Assembly: GCA_002104895.1 (NCBI GenBank)
Contig: MCFG01000569.1
Location: forward strand, 1 to 28,613
Direction: 5' to 3'
DNA length: 28,613 bases
Source of the DNA: Anaeromyces robustus
Taxonomy: Eukaryota; Neocallimastigomycota; Neocallimastigomycetes; Neocallimastigales; Neocallimastigaceae
Below, in pieces: positions 1-12,335 of this stretch. Below the pieces are notes generated by a model. It made no database searches. It was given only the letters and a program-made list of their open reading frames with translations, and was not told the DNA's origin. Made by a program: the position numbers and the translations under genes. Within the stretch, counting starts at the first letter, position 1. The number at the start of each line of letters is the position of its first letter.

Positions 1-1
1 A

Positions 2-2476
<2,475 letters not shown>

Positions 2477-3176
2477 TATCAATAATAATAATAATAATAT
2501 CAATAATAATAATATCAATAATAATAATATCAATAATAATAATAATAATATCAATAATAATAATATAATAATAATAATATCAATAATAATAATATCAATA
2601 ATAATAATAATATTAATAATAATAATATCAATAATAATAATATCAATAATAATAATATCAATAATAATAATATCAATAATAATAATAATAATATCAATAA
2701 TAATAATAATATCAATAATATAATATCAATAATAATAATAATAATATCAATAATAATAATATCAATAATAATAATATCAATAATAATAATAATAATATCA
2801 ATAATAATAATAATATCAATAATAATAATATCAATAATAATAATATCAATAATAATAATATCAATAATAATAATATCAATAATAATAATATCAATAATAA
2901 TAATATCAATAATAATAATATCAATAATAATAATATCAATAATAATAATATCAATAATAATAATATCAATAATAATAATATCAATAATAATAATATCAAT
3001 AATAATAATAATATCAATAATAATAATATCAATAATAATAATAATATCAATAATAATAATAATAATAATAATATCAATAAAATAATATCAATAATAATAA
3101 TATCAATAATAATAATAATATCAATAATAATAATAATATCAATAATAATAATAATATCAATAATAATAATTTTTAT

Positions 3177-4283
3177 TTGAAAATAAATAATAAAAAAGAA
3201 TATTTAAATAAAGTATATTCTTATAAATATCTTGGATTCCCACATTCTTCAATGGGAATAGATTGGAGAAGCCATTTAGAAATGTCAGCGCGAAAGTCGC
3301 TACGTATTCTAAATTCTCTCCAATATTATAAAAATATTTGGCCTAGTTATATTAAACTACATATATTTAGAATATATATAAGGCCAATAATGGAACATTC
3401 AGCTTGTCTTGCTTTCTACTGGATGAATAACAAGACAACAGACAAGCTGAAAAAACAATATTCTCAAATATCAAGTATAGATTACAATGAAATAAAAAGT
3501 TACCATGAGGTAACAAAACAAGGAATGGAATGGATTGTAAATAGCAATAAGACATCCATTTCATCATGTCTTTTAGGCCTTCCTACAAGTTTAACAAGGC
3601 TTTATTGTCTGGCCTTAAAATTACAAAGACATATGGCAAAAATGGATGTCAATAATCCATTATATATAGCATTTAATACTCCATATAATGGAATAACATT
3701 TTCGTGTATGTCTTTGACTTATAAATTCTTTAAATGGAAAGAATTATTTACTTCTTTTAAATATTTTGGGCCTACCATTGCAGATAAACTATCTTCCTAC
3801 AATAAACATATAGAAAATGTAGATAAGATAGTTACAAATGTTATACATAATGAAATAAGTAAACAAAAAATGGGAAATTGTATTCTCCCATTTTCAAGAG
3901 TAGCAAAGATAAAGATAAGTCAATTAAGTAGTAACAGTAAAGTTATTTCTACTGATCAATGTATCTTTATCAGAAATAATGATATACGAAATTATGCAAT
4001 TGCTTGGAGATTAAATTCTTTATTCCTCCGAAAAAAATGTTCCATTTGTGGTAAAGAATTTAATCGAAGTCATATAAATAATTGTAATTTTATTAATAAA
4101 CAACCATTTAATAGAATTATAAAAAAGCAAGATATTTATAATTTTAAAAATGATAAAATAAAATATAAAAATACACTACCAAAAACATATAATATTTTAG
4201 ATTCTTTATTGAATCATCAAAATTATTATATTTTTGGTAAATTTATAAAAGAAATGAAAGAAGACTTTGAAAACATAGAATAA
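3177..4283 (+). CDS. LINE polyprotein C-terminal part (post-RT region with zinc-binding cluster), separated fragment
   Basis: This is the missing C-terminal end of the LINE protein. It begins with a YKYLGFP motif, the YLG motif that follows RT in LINEs, then a helical segment (SHLEMSARKSLRILNSLQYY), and near the end CSICGKEFNRSHINNC, a C-x2-C...H-x4-C pattern resembling the RT-associated zinc-binding region. It ends at an ordinary stop at 4283. No ATG fits the beginning; TTG at 3177 is only the first permissive codon. The frame is open back to 3081 through Asn/Ile repeats. Its codon phase differs from the upstream RT part, so it is not translated with RT as the sequence stands. I read it as one broken gene rather than two genes. 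Confidence 0.8.
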   Translation: MKINNKKEYLNKVYSYKYLGFPHSSMGIDWRSHLEMSARKSLRILNSLQYYKNIWPSYIKLHIFRIYIRPIMEHSACLAFYWMNNKTTDKLKKQYSQISSIDYNEIKSYHEVTKQGMEWIVNSNKTSISSCLLGLPTSLTRLYCLALKLQRHMAKMDVNNPLYIAFNTPYNGITFSCMSLTYKFFKWKELFTSFKYFGPTIADKLSSYNKHIENVDKIVTNVIHNEISKQKMGNCILPFSRVAKIKISQLSSNSKVISTDQCIFIRNNDIRNYAIAWRLNSLFLRKKCSICGKEFNRSHINNCNFINKQPFNRIIKKQDIYNFKNDKIKYKNTLPKTYNILDSLLNHQNYYIFGKFIKEMKEDFENIE

Positions 4284-4339
4284 AAATAAATAGAATATTA
4301 TTTATTTTATTAATCAAAACAAACAAAAAATATTATTTA

Positions 4340-4770
4340 TATATATATTTCAGATAAAAAAAAATTATTATTGACAACAATAAATTTATATAATACAAGA
4401 AATTATTAACAAAAAAAGTTTTTATTATAATATATATACAAACAAAAAATTTATATAATACAAAAAAATATGGACAAAGAAAGTTTTTATATAATTCAAA
4501 AAAAATATTGACAAAAAAAGTTTTTATATAATTCAAAAAAAAAATATTGACAAAAAAATTTTTATATAATACAAAAAAAAATTTATTATATATATTCAAA
4601 CGAAAAAATTTTTATTATATATTCAAACAAAAAAAAAATTTATTATTAACAAAAAAATTTATTATATATATTCAAACGAAAAAATTTTTATTATATATTC
4701 AAACAAAAAAAAAATTTATTATTGACAAAAAAATTTAATATATATATATATTCAAACAAAAAAAATTATT
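4340..4770. repeat. A/T-tract tandem repeats, period about 40 bp
   Basis: Degenerate units built from an A-run (often preceded by TTGAC or TTAAC), then TTTTTATATAA and a second A-run. No credible coding sequence; open frames here are low-complexity artefacts. It may be the decaying 3' tail region of the LINE ending at 4283. Confidence 0.6.
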
Positions 4771-4799
4771 ATATAAAAAAATATTTTATTTACAAAAAA

Positions 4800-5270
4800 A
4801 ATTTATTTTATATATATAAACAAAAAAAAAATTTATTTATATATATATATAAAGTAAACAAAAAAAAATTTATTTTTATATATATATATATAAAGTAAAC
4901 AAAAAAAAAATTATTTTTATATATATATAAAAAGTTTATTTTTATATATATATATATAAAGTAAACAAAAAAAAAATATATATAAAAAAAATTTATTTTT
5001 ATATATATATATAAAGTAAACAAAAAAAAAATTTATTTTATTATATATATATAAAGTAAACAAAAAAAAATTTATTTTTATATATATATATAAAGTAAAC
5101 AAAAAAAAATTTATTTTATTATATATATATAAAGTAAACAAAAAAAAATTTATTTTTATATATATATAAAGTAAACAAAAAAAAATTTATTTTTATATAT
5201 ATATAAAGTAAACAAAAAAAATTTATTTTTATATATATATATAAAGTAAACAAAAAAAAAAAAAAATTTA
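4800..5270. repeat. Tandem array of AAAGTAAAC-containing units, period about 37-41 bp
   Basis: AAAGTAAAC occurs at about 4851, 4892, 4958, 5013, 5053, 5092, 5131, 5168, 5205 and 5243. Each is followed by an A-run, TTTATTTTTA and an (AT)n tract. Two intervals are longer. No gene is seen. Confidence 0.8.
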
Positions 5271-5320
5271 TTTATTTTATTAATATATAAAAAATTTATT
5301 TTATATATTAATTTAATTTT

Positions 5321-5456
5321 TTTTCTCGAGATGTATTCAGATATGCAAAAAAAAATTTGAATACTTACTATATAGAATAATTTTCAAGTTTTCTCGAGAT
5401 GTATTCAGATATGCAAAAAAAAATTTGAATACTTACTATATAGAATAATTTTCAAG
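5321..5456. repeat. Exact 68-bp tandem duplication with internal inverted repeat
   Basis: Copies 5321-5388 and 5389-5456 are identical over all 68 bases that I compared, including a 9-A run. Each contains GTATTCA and its reverse complement TGAATAC separated by about 18 bases. Perfect identity suggests a recent duplication. Confidence 0.9.
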
Positions 5457-5514
5457 ATGTAAATTAAAAAATTATTTTGATTTACTATACTATAGATAGT
5501 TTAATTCTCAATAT

Positions 5515-5542
5515 GTATTTAAATGATAAAAAATTTAAATAC
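5515..5542. repeat. Perfect 10-bp-stem hairpin
   Basis: GTATTTAAAT (5515-5524) is the exact reverse complement of ATTTAAATAC (5533-5542), with an 8-base A-rich loop. It resembles the GTATTCA...TGAATAC inverted repeat of the neighbouring 68-bp duplication and may be a diverged third copy of it. Confidence 0.65.
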
Positions 5543-6793
5543 TTTATATACTATTAGATTAAAAATTTTTATTGTACTACTTAGATAATTTTTACTTTAT
5601 TAGATTAACTTATTATAGATACTTATATACTTTATTTATTTAAGAAATTATTTTACTATATATATAATGTTTTAATGTAAATAGTATTTATGTATTATGT
5701 ACTTATATATTTATTTATATATATAGTTCTAATATGTTTATACATTTACTAATACGATTCCCATATATATAGAGATTCCTTTTTCGGAAGAGAGTTTCCA
5801 TTTATGGGAAAGTAGTACATTATATATATTAAATTACGTGAAAATTACGTTTTGTAATGCCGATCACGTAATTAACTTAGACTATTTTCGAAAAACCTTT
5901 ATATATATATATATACTATAGTATAGAGAGAGAGAAAATGGAATACATTAAGGTTGTACGAAAGTTTAAAAACCTTAATTTGTTAATGTATGAAATTTTT
6001 TTAATATTTAGTATTTCGGTACTAGATCAAACTCTCATATACTAATATTTTAAATTATATCTCATGTAATTTTTTTATAACACATGTAAACTTCCCAAAA
6101 TCACAAAAAAGAAATGAATAAAGTCATAACATTTAAAGCCTAACTAACCCTAATATTTTTTTTTATTTAATAATTTAATAATATTGAATATTTTTTGAAT
6201 ATTTTTTTTTATAATTATATTTTTTATTTAATATTTTAATAATATTGAATTTTTTTTTTTAATATTTCAAATCAAAAAAATTTTATAAAAATATTTAATT
6301 TTATAATGAATTTTTATTTTTATATTTTTTTTTCGTAAATAAGTAATTAATAAAAAAATATTTATTTATTTGTTTCTTTTCTTTATTCTAAAATTTATAT
6401 TATTTTTTTTATTTATTATTTGTTATCGTCTTTTTAATAAAAATACATATATAATACTGTTATATTATTTATTATCTTTTATTTTATTTATTATTATTCA
6501 TTTATCAAAAAAATAATATAAATATATTTAATTTTATAATAATTTTTTTTTTTTAATTTTTTTACTTTATTTTTTTTTTTGTAAGTAATTAATAAGAAAA
6601 GAAATATTTATTTATTTGTTTATTTTCTATTCATTTATTTATATATATATTTTATTTATTTATTTAATTTTTTTAAATTCTATTTTATTTTATTTCATAA
6701 CGTGGCTTTCATAATTTGTGTTAAAAAATTTTTCATTTCTTTATTTGTTTTTATGCGCCTCATTGCAAAAATTTAATATGCGCCCCATATCAT
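5543..6793. other. Gene-free AT-rich region with two palindromic structures
   Basis: No open reading frame with coding character and no recognisable RNA gene. Two inverted-repeat structures stand out. At 5832-5873 a 9-bp outer stem (AATTACGTG/CACGTAATT) encloses a 5-bp inner stem (ATTAC/GTAAT). At 5943-5991 the arms ATACATTAAGGTT and AACCTTAA...AATGTAT pair around a bulge. The segment at about 5750-6060 is less simple in composition than its surroundings. From about 6150 to 6720 the sequence is poly(T)-rich low complexity. Confidence 0.5.
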
Positions 6794-6838
6794 ATTGCGA
6801 AATGCAACATTGCGAAATGCAACATTGCGAAATGCAAC
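6794..6838. repeat. 15-bp unit repeated three times exactly
   Basis: ATTGCGAAATGCAAC occurs at 6794, 6809 and 6824 without mismatch. Each unit contains a small palindrome, TTGC-gaaat-GCAA. It lies just left of the segmental array boundary. Confidence 0.9.
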
Positions 6839-6891
6839 ACATTCTGCAATACTCCCAATATAAATTAATTCATATCATGTGATAAATTATT

Positions 6892-7300
6892 GGATAGGTG
6901 CGTTTGGTTGGTTTTAATAGTATAAATTCTATTTTATTAATTATTTAATTTTTTATTAATTCTGTTTTATTAATTATTTTGCTTTATTAATTCTGTTTTA
7001 TTAATTATTTAATTTTTTATTAATCCTATTTTATTATTTTTTTTGCTTTATTAATTCTATTTTATTAATTCTATTTTATTAATTATTTTGCTTTATTAAT
7101 TCTATTTTATTAATTCTATTTTATTAATTATTTTGCTTTATTATTTAAATTTTTTATTAATTCTATTTTATTAATTATTTTGTTTTATTATTTAAATTTT
7201 TTATTAATTCTGTTTTATTAATTATTTTGTTTTATTAACCAGAAAAATACCTCCGAACTAAACCATTCCAAGACGAAGGATTATTAAATTGAAAAATTTT
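6892..7300. repeat. Conserved spacer block with TTAATTCTATTTTATTAATT minisatellite (unit A copy)
   Basis: Begins GGATAGGTGCGTTTGGTTG, passes through tandem pyrimidine-rich units (TTAATTCTATTTTATTAATTATTTTGCTT and variants) and ends ACCAGAAAAATACCTCCGAACTAAA...TTCCAAGACGAAGG. Counterparts start at 15005, 20012 and 24378, and a degraded one lies at about 19384-19530. Minisatellite length differs in each. The ends resemble MITE termini superficially, but they are not clean inverted repeats. Confidence 0.7.
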
Positions 7301-8042
7301 TAAAAAAAGAAAAAAAATTATAAAAATTAAATAATTTTAAATAGTTATTTAATATCTTATATATAAGTATATAAACTAATATATTATATAATATATATTA
7401 AGAATACAGTAATAATATAAGAATTATTTAAAATAATAAAATATTTAACTATATAATAATATATGAATTATTATATATAGTAATACATTTAGCTATATAA
7501 TAATAATAAATTATTACTATATTTTGATTATACTTTAATATACTATAATATTAATAATTTATGAGAATATTAAAATATATATTAATAATTTATTGTATAA
7601 TATTTAAAAATAAAAGAACTATTTAATTTAATATAATAAAGAATTTATGTTTAATATTTAATAAAATTATCAATAATAAATTATTTTAATAATAATAATT
7701 AAAAAAAAGTGATAATAAAAAAAAAAAAAAAAAAGGTCTAAATTATAATTGATAGGTTTCCTTGATTAACATTATTATATATTGGATCCATTATTAAATT
7801 AAAGTGCATCTTAAATGTAGAGAATTAATAAAGGAGTTGACGTCGAAATAGTAAGACAAAGAATATTTTTTATTCATATCTTTTTTCATCTAATTTAGCG
7901 ACTTGTATGAATAAAATAAGTTTTATAAATATTGGTAAAACCAAACAAGAATTTTCATAGTGAGTTAAAGAAAAAAAAAAATTCTTTTTTTTTTTTTTGA
8001 AATACACGCTAATAGATTTAATTTTTTTTTAAAAAATAAATA

Positions 8043-8140
8043 CTAATAATAATAAATGATAATAAATAATAATAAATAATAATAATAAATAAATCATAAT
8101 AATAAATAAATAGTAATAATAGCAGATAATAATATGAACC

Positions 8141-8171
<31 letters not shown>

Positions 8172-8172
8172 A
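8043..8172. repeat. AATA/AAT microsatellites of the unit spacer (unit A)
   Basis: AATAATAAATGATAATAAAT-type repeats end in a pure (AATA)n run at about 8142-8172. The matching runs in the other units are longer in B (about 16076-16130) and C (about 21055-21101) and intermediate in D (about 25375-25405), so the tract is variable between otherwise similar units. Confidence 0.75.
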
Positions 8173-8511
8173 TTGGTCTTGGTATTATTGTAATATCAAT
8201 GATTATTTGTATAAGAATTATTGTTTTTTAATTCAACATTTTAGTTTTAACAATTTTTATTTTAAAATAAATATCAAATATTTATATTTTATTAAAATAT
8301 AAAAATCTTTTCAATAAGTAAGAAAAAAAAAAAAAAAAAAAAAAAGATCTGTTTTCTATATATCATTTGTAATTCAATTTTATCATAAAGGAAATAAATA
8401 AAAATTCGAAAATATAATAAAATATTTTTAAGAATGAATTTTGTCAAATATATATATATTTTAAACACTTAAATATTATTTATTAAAGGCTTATTCAATA
8501 CAAAAATTATT

Positions 8512-8523
8512 ATTAAAATAGAA
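8512..8523. repeat. Target-site duplication, left copy (12 bp)
   Basis: ATTAAAATAGAA directly precedes the T-run of the minus-strand LINE and recurs directly beyond its other end. The empty site in the other three units has it only once, followed by A-rich sequence. Confidence 0.9.
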
Positions 8524-8550
8524 TTTTTTTTTTTTTTTTTTTTTTTTTTT
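8524..8550 (-). other. LINE poly(A) tail
   Basis: A run of 27 T on the + strand, i.e. a 27-nt A tail at the 3' end of the minus-strand element. It abuts the target duplication and is absent from the empty sites of the other units. Confidence 0.92.
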
Positions 8551-8574
8551 ATGGCACACAATTTGTACGTCACT

Positions 8575-8580
8575 TTTATT
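8575..8580 (-). terminator. Polyadenylation signal AATAAA of the LINE
   Basis: TTTATT on the + strand reads AATAAA on the coding strand, about 25 nt before the tail, the usual eukaryotic spacing. In such an AT-rich sequence the hexamer alone would be weak evidence; its position relative to the tail is what supports it. Confidence 0.7.
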
Positions 8581-8780
8581 GAAATTAAATATTAAAATAC
8601 ATGAATCATAAAAAAACACATAATGAAAAAAATGATACTAAAAAAATAAAAAAACCAGTAATATATTATAGATAATAATAAATAATACTGGAGGGAAAAA
8701 AAGAATAGTATAATAATATTTAAAAACAATAAATCCATACAAGCCCTTAATTCTAAATATAGAATTAAAGTAAAATTGAT

Positions 8781-11700
8781 CTATCCTATTCCACTAGGGT
8801 CGGAAATAGGATCGGCATTTGCCCTACTAGGCTGTCCTACTGTGTTATCAGCATTGACGTTCCTGGAGAGGTTGGTTTTAAATTTATTGAATAATATATG
8901 TTGTCTTTTACAGACAACAGGCATGATATCATTCAATAGAGCCGCAGATCGCAACAAGAATGGGGATTTTGAATAAGTACCAGATTCAGTCTGACACTTA
9001 AACAAACATTCCCATTCCATTTTGTATGGACTATTGTTAATTCTATCACTAAAACCATAATCCCTTCCACCACTTAAAAAAATATAAATACTATACCTAT
9101 TAACTATTTTTTTATTACCTAATATATCTATATTACTAATACTATTAAACCTCATATTATTACTATTTTTATAACCCTTAACAATACTATTAATTCTATT
9201 ATCTACATTAGGGTTATTACTGATCCTAACTAAACTATTAAAAAGACTATCTAAAAAATAAAAAAAATTTCTATCTAGATCAGAGAAGTGATCAATACGA
9301 AGATTTTTAAATAAGAAACAATTTATAAACCAATGATCAATTCTCTGATAACTGTCACAATGGAAACAACATGAACAACAATTAGGACAAGAATTATTAA
9401 TCATTTTTGCAGCTTTAGCAACTCTAGCATCGATTTTATATCCACATCTTGCCCTAAGTATCCACCTAAAACCTTTGCTATATTCAGGATATTCTAGATT
9501 AAGTTTTAGGTAATTCCTTGATTCTTCAAATTTGTACATTTTATAATTTTTAGCTTTAATTGATTTATCACTGTTCATGTCTCTGTCCCAATAGAATTCC
9601 ATAATTTCTTTAGAAGAGGATGAAATATTATTTAATTTATCATTTAATATTTTACTTTCTTTGTCCCAAGTCCATTTTCTTGTTGTAGCAACATTATTAA
9701 CTATCTTTGAGATAATGCAGTTGGAGTCCTTCCATTTATTAAAACATCTAACCTGAGCTAAAGCACATTTACCAGAAAGTGGAGGAATATTGAGTTCTTT
9801 TGAGATGCAATATATAGAAACAAAAGAATTAGGTTTCGAGTAGCCTAAAATCCAATAAAAACCTTTGTTAATAATTGTTTGTGTAGAACTAGTATTGTTT
9901 TTGTTAGAACCAAGCAAAGGCGCGTAATAGGAAACTTGTCCAATAACTTTTGCAGAGAATAAAGTTCTTTTAAGAGGAATAGGAATCAGATCATTTTTTA
10001 AAAAACCTTGAATTGAAAACAAAGCCTTACTAACTTTATTTTTCATTTTACTAATAACGAATTTTAAATCTAGAGTTTTGTGAAAGGGAACACCAAGGTA
10101 AGTATAACAATCTGTTTTAGGGATTGGGATTCCTGTTAAATAAAAGGTAGCCTCGCAGCCTATTTTAATCCAAAATAAATAGTTTTGTCTTCTAAATTCA
10201 TTACATTTTTTATGAATAGATTGGCATAATTTATTATAAGATGCAACAAGGATAATAAATTGATTAGGTTCATAATCTAAATGGCTCTTTTTAATTTGTC
10301 GATACTTCAAGCTTTTAACTCTTTGAAGACAGTAAATATTACGTGACATATGGAACATTGATTTCCTAATTTCAGTAGAAGATGTAATTTCAAGGTCCTC
10401 TGCAATTGAATTAGATGTATCAATAAACTTATCAACTAGATCATCAATAGAAAGAGAAGGATTATTAAAAATCTCATTATTTAAAATAGCAAACTTGTTA
10501 TTGTCAACAATATCGTTTTTCATTTCCTTACAGCGAATTCTATTCCATTGAACAACCTTTTTTGGATGAGTAAAGGAGAGATCAACAAAGTTTTTCTTAC
10601 AATATACTAACATTGGTTTATGATCAGAGACTGGGTGATAATCAATAAAAGAAGCATACGATATAAGGTTCAACATTTTATAATTAACCAAAGCATGATC
10701 AATATCTGAAGATAAATTACCTTGAACCCAAGAGATTCTTGAACTATTGAGAGGTAAAATCATCCAACCATTAATCTGTGATATTTTTTCTTCAAGGTCC
10801 ACTGTTTTCATGTTAAAATCCCCAACAAGAATAGAAGCATGATCACGATGAATATTAAGCCATTCCATAACTTCTGCTAAAGCACACTTCACTTGTGTAG
10901 AATGAGAGCTGACAGGGATATATACATTTCCAACAGAGCATTTAGAGTCGTAGATATTATAATTGGTTAAGGAAATAATGTAATTAAATGAATTCTCTTC
11001 AAGTATTGCTTGACAAGATTTATGATAACCTAAAAATAAACCTCTCATGCCTGGAATACTATCAACGGCTCTTCTAACAAAATAACGGTAATTGGGAATA
11101 GTGACTTTACATGGTTGACTACTATTGGAACCAGAACCATTCTTTGTTTCTTGAAAACAAAGAAAAAGAGGTTTGAATAATGTGATAAAGTATTCGATAC
11201 TATCTTTCTTTTCGTGATTCCATCCATTAGTATTCCAACTGAGACAAAAAGTAAACTTATCTTTGATAGAATTAAGAGAGTTGAGATTAGAATGTATACT
11301 AACTAATAAGCTGCGTTGAAAAGAATCTGAAGTATTAGATTGTGAGGATGTTGTAGTAGAATTACTTTGGTTATTAATTGAATCATTTAAGTTTGTTGTA
11401 GAATTACTTTGGTTATTAATTGAATCATAAAAGTTTGTTGAAGAAGAAAATAGTTGATTTCTGGTCTGTTGAAGTGATCTTTTACGAATATAATGAGTGC
11501 AATTACTATACGACAAGCGAGCATTTGAGATATGTGATACAAATTTCTTTTTGAAATCATCAAAATTGAAGCCAGATGATAAAACCTTGATCCTAAAATA
11601 CCAACCTCTAGAACACATAGATCGTTTAACTGAAAGAATGTACTTGTTGAACTCCTTAAATTTCGATTCCAGAAAATCCATCATATATGCATTGGTCCAT

Positions 11701-11816
11701 GAGTGAAGGCCATTGATGAAGATAATGCTAGTGTTGTTAATATCAGTTCCATAACAACGGAAACCACGAACAAAAACATTACTATTTTCGTTACTATTAT
11801 AAAAATTCCGTACCAT
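8781..11816 (-). CDS. LINE protein: RRM-like + apurinic-type endonuclease + C-terminal zinc-binding region, RT domain deleted
   Basis: An intact 1011-residue ORF starting at ATG (11814-11816). Residues 30-95 look like an RRM: IIFINGL (31-37) as RNP2 and RGWYFRIKV (70-78) as RNP1. A Ser/Asn/Gln linker has a 14-residue duplication (128-155). The endonuclease spans about 190-405 with WNTNGW (194-199), QETK (222-225), GDFN (332-335), DIDHA (371-375) and SDHKP (397-401), so the catalytic set looks complete. At about 553 the pre-RT region (RRQNYLFWIKIG) joins directly to the post-RT region (CEATFYL...YTYLGVPF), so all RT motifs are absent. The C-terminal region has CPNC...H828-x4-C833. EN nicks target DNA in active LINEs. 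I infer an internal deletion of some 400-500 residues that kept the frame. The product could bind RNA and nick DNA but could not copy. Confidence 0.9.
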   Translation of the reverse strand: MVRNFYNSNENSNVFVRGFRCYGTDINNTSIIFINGLHSWTNAYMMDFLESKFKEFNKYILSVKRSMCSRGWYFRIKVLSSGFNFDDFKKKFVSHISNARLSYSNCTHYIRKRSLQQTRNQLFSSSTNFYDSINNQSNSTTNLNDSINNQSNSTTTSSQSNTSDSFQRSLLVSIHSNLNSLNSIKDKFTFCLSWNTNGWNHEKKDSIEYFITLFKPLFLCFQETKNGSGSNSSQPCKVTIPNYRYFVRRAVDSIPGMRGLFLGYHKSCQAILEENSFNYIISLTNYNIYDSKCSVGNVYIPVSSHSTQVKCALAEVMEWLNIHRDHASILVGDFNMKTVDLEEKISQINGWMILPLNSSRISWVQGNLSSDIDHALVNYKMLNLISYASFIDYHPVSDHKPMLVYCKKNFVDLSFTHPKKVVQWNRIRCKEMKNDIVDNNKFAILNNEIFNNPSLSIDDLVDKFIDTSNSIAEDLEITSSTEIRKSMFHMSRNIYCLQRVKSLKYRQIKKSHLDYEPNQFIILVASYNKLCQSIHKKCNEFRRQNYLFWIKIGCEATFYLTGIPIPKTDCYTYLGVPFHKTLDLKFVISKMKNKVSKALFSIQGFLKNDLIPIPLKRTLFSAKVIGQVSYYAPLLGSNKNNTSSTQTIINKGFYWILGYSKPNSFVSIYCISKELNIPPLSGKCALAQVRCFNKWKDSNCIISKIVNNVATTRKWTWDKESKILNDKLNNISSSSKEIMEFYWDRDMNSDKSIKAKNYKMYKFEESRNYLKLNLEYPEYSKGFRWILRARCGYKIDARVAKAAKMINNSCPNCCSCCFHCDSYQRIDHWFINCFLFKNLRIDHFSDLDRNFFYFLDSLFNSLVRISNNPNVDNRINSIVKGYKNSNNMRFNSISNIDILGNKKIVNRYSIYIFLSGGRDYGFSDRINNSPYKMEWECLFKCQTESGTYSKSPFLLRSAALLNDIMPVVCKRQHILFNKFKTNLSRNVNADNTVGQPSRANADPISDPSGIG
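11356..11439 (-). repeat. 42-bp tandem duplication in the LINE linker
   Basis: Two 42-bp copies (11356-11397, 11398-11439) encode the duplicated 14-residue motif ending DSINNQSNSTT in the linker between the RRM-like and endonuclease regions. The length is a multiple of three, so the frame is kept. Confidence 0.85.
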
Positions 11817-11879
11817 TGTGCTTATATATATTTAATATTGAAAAAAAATAAAAAAGTAAAATGAAAGTACTAAACTAAA

Positions 11880-11912
<33 letters not shown>

Positions 11913-12335
11913 TTAAACTAATAAGATCGAGTTAAAAATGTAGACTAGTAATAACCCTTGTTAAAAATTTTCGATTGTTTATCTTCTTTACTCTATTATA
12001 AAAACACTTGTAAAATATTGATAGTTGTTATAAAAAATCTCTTTTTGCGAAAGTAATTATATTTGCAATCTTGAAAGTTCTTAAATTCATGAAAAATAAA
12101 AAAAAGTTAAAGGTGAAGAACTCAAAAATAACTAATCTAAATTCTAATAAAGTATAAGCACATGCTTTAGAGTGAATCAAGCTCATACAATAATTAAAGC
12201 AATTACAATGGATTCATACAGTGATAATATACAGAAATACATGAAAGGTAAATTTAAAAGAAAATACAAATAACTCATTTCCTGCATATCCAGCTTATAC
12301 ATATTATTAGAAAAAAGAACAATTATTAAGGAGAC
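11817..12335 (-). other. 5' untranslated leader of the RT-less LINE
   Basis: About 600 nt lie between the element's 5' end at 12430 and the start codon. Apart from the structured 5' terminus listed separately, it is ordinary AT-rich sequence with an A-run at about 11889-11915 on the coding strand. I see no second ORF or RNA gene in it. Confidence 0.7.

Noticed and set aside
3367-3567. Minus-strand ORF within the LINE C-terminal region
   Set aside because: Shadow of the + strand LINE frame, which has clear family motifs.
4333-5141. Small ORFs of Lys/Asn/Tyr/Phe/Ile in the A/T arrays
   Set aside because: They follow the tandem repeat period and have no start context, domain or codon signal.
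6141-6154. AACTAACCCTAAT as a telomeric TTAGGG remnant
   Set aside because: Only one CCCTAA unit is present, with no array; expected by chance.
6892-7300. Clean MITE with terminal inverted repeats
   Set aside because: The two ends are not good reverse complements and no target duplication can be shown because every copy sits in the same duplicated context.
8776-8976. Plus-strand ORF opposite the end of the RT-less LINE; likewise 11497-11706, 14192-14404, 18581-18793, 23554-23772
   Set aside because: These are antisense shadows of minus-strand coding regions; their repetition across units only reflects conservation of the real gene.
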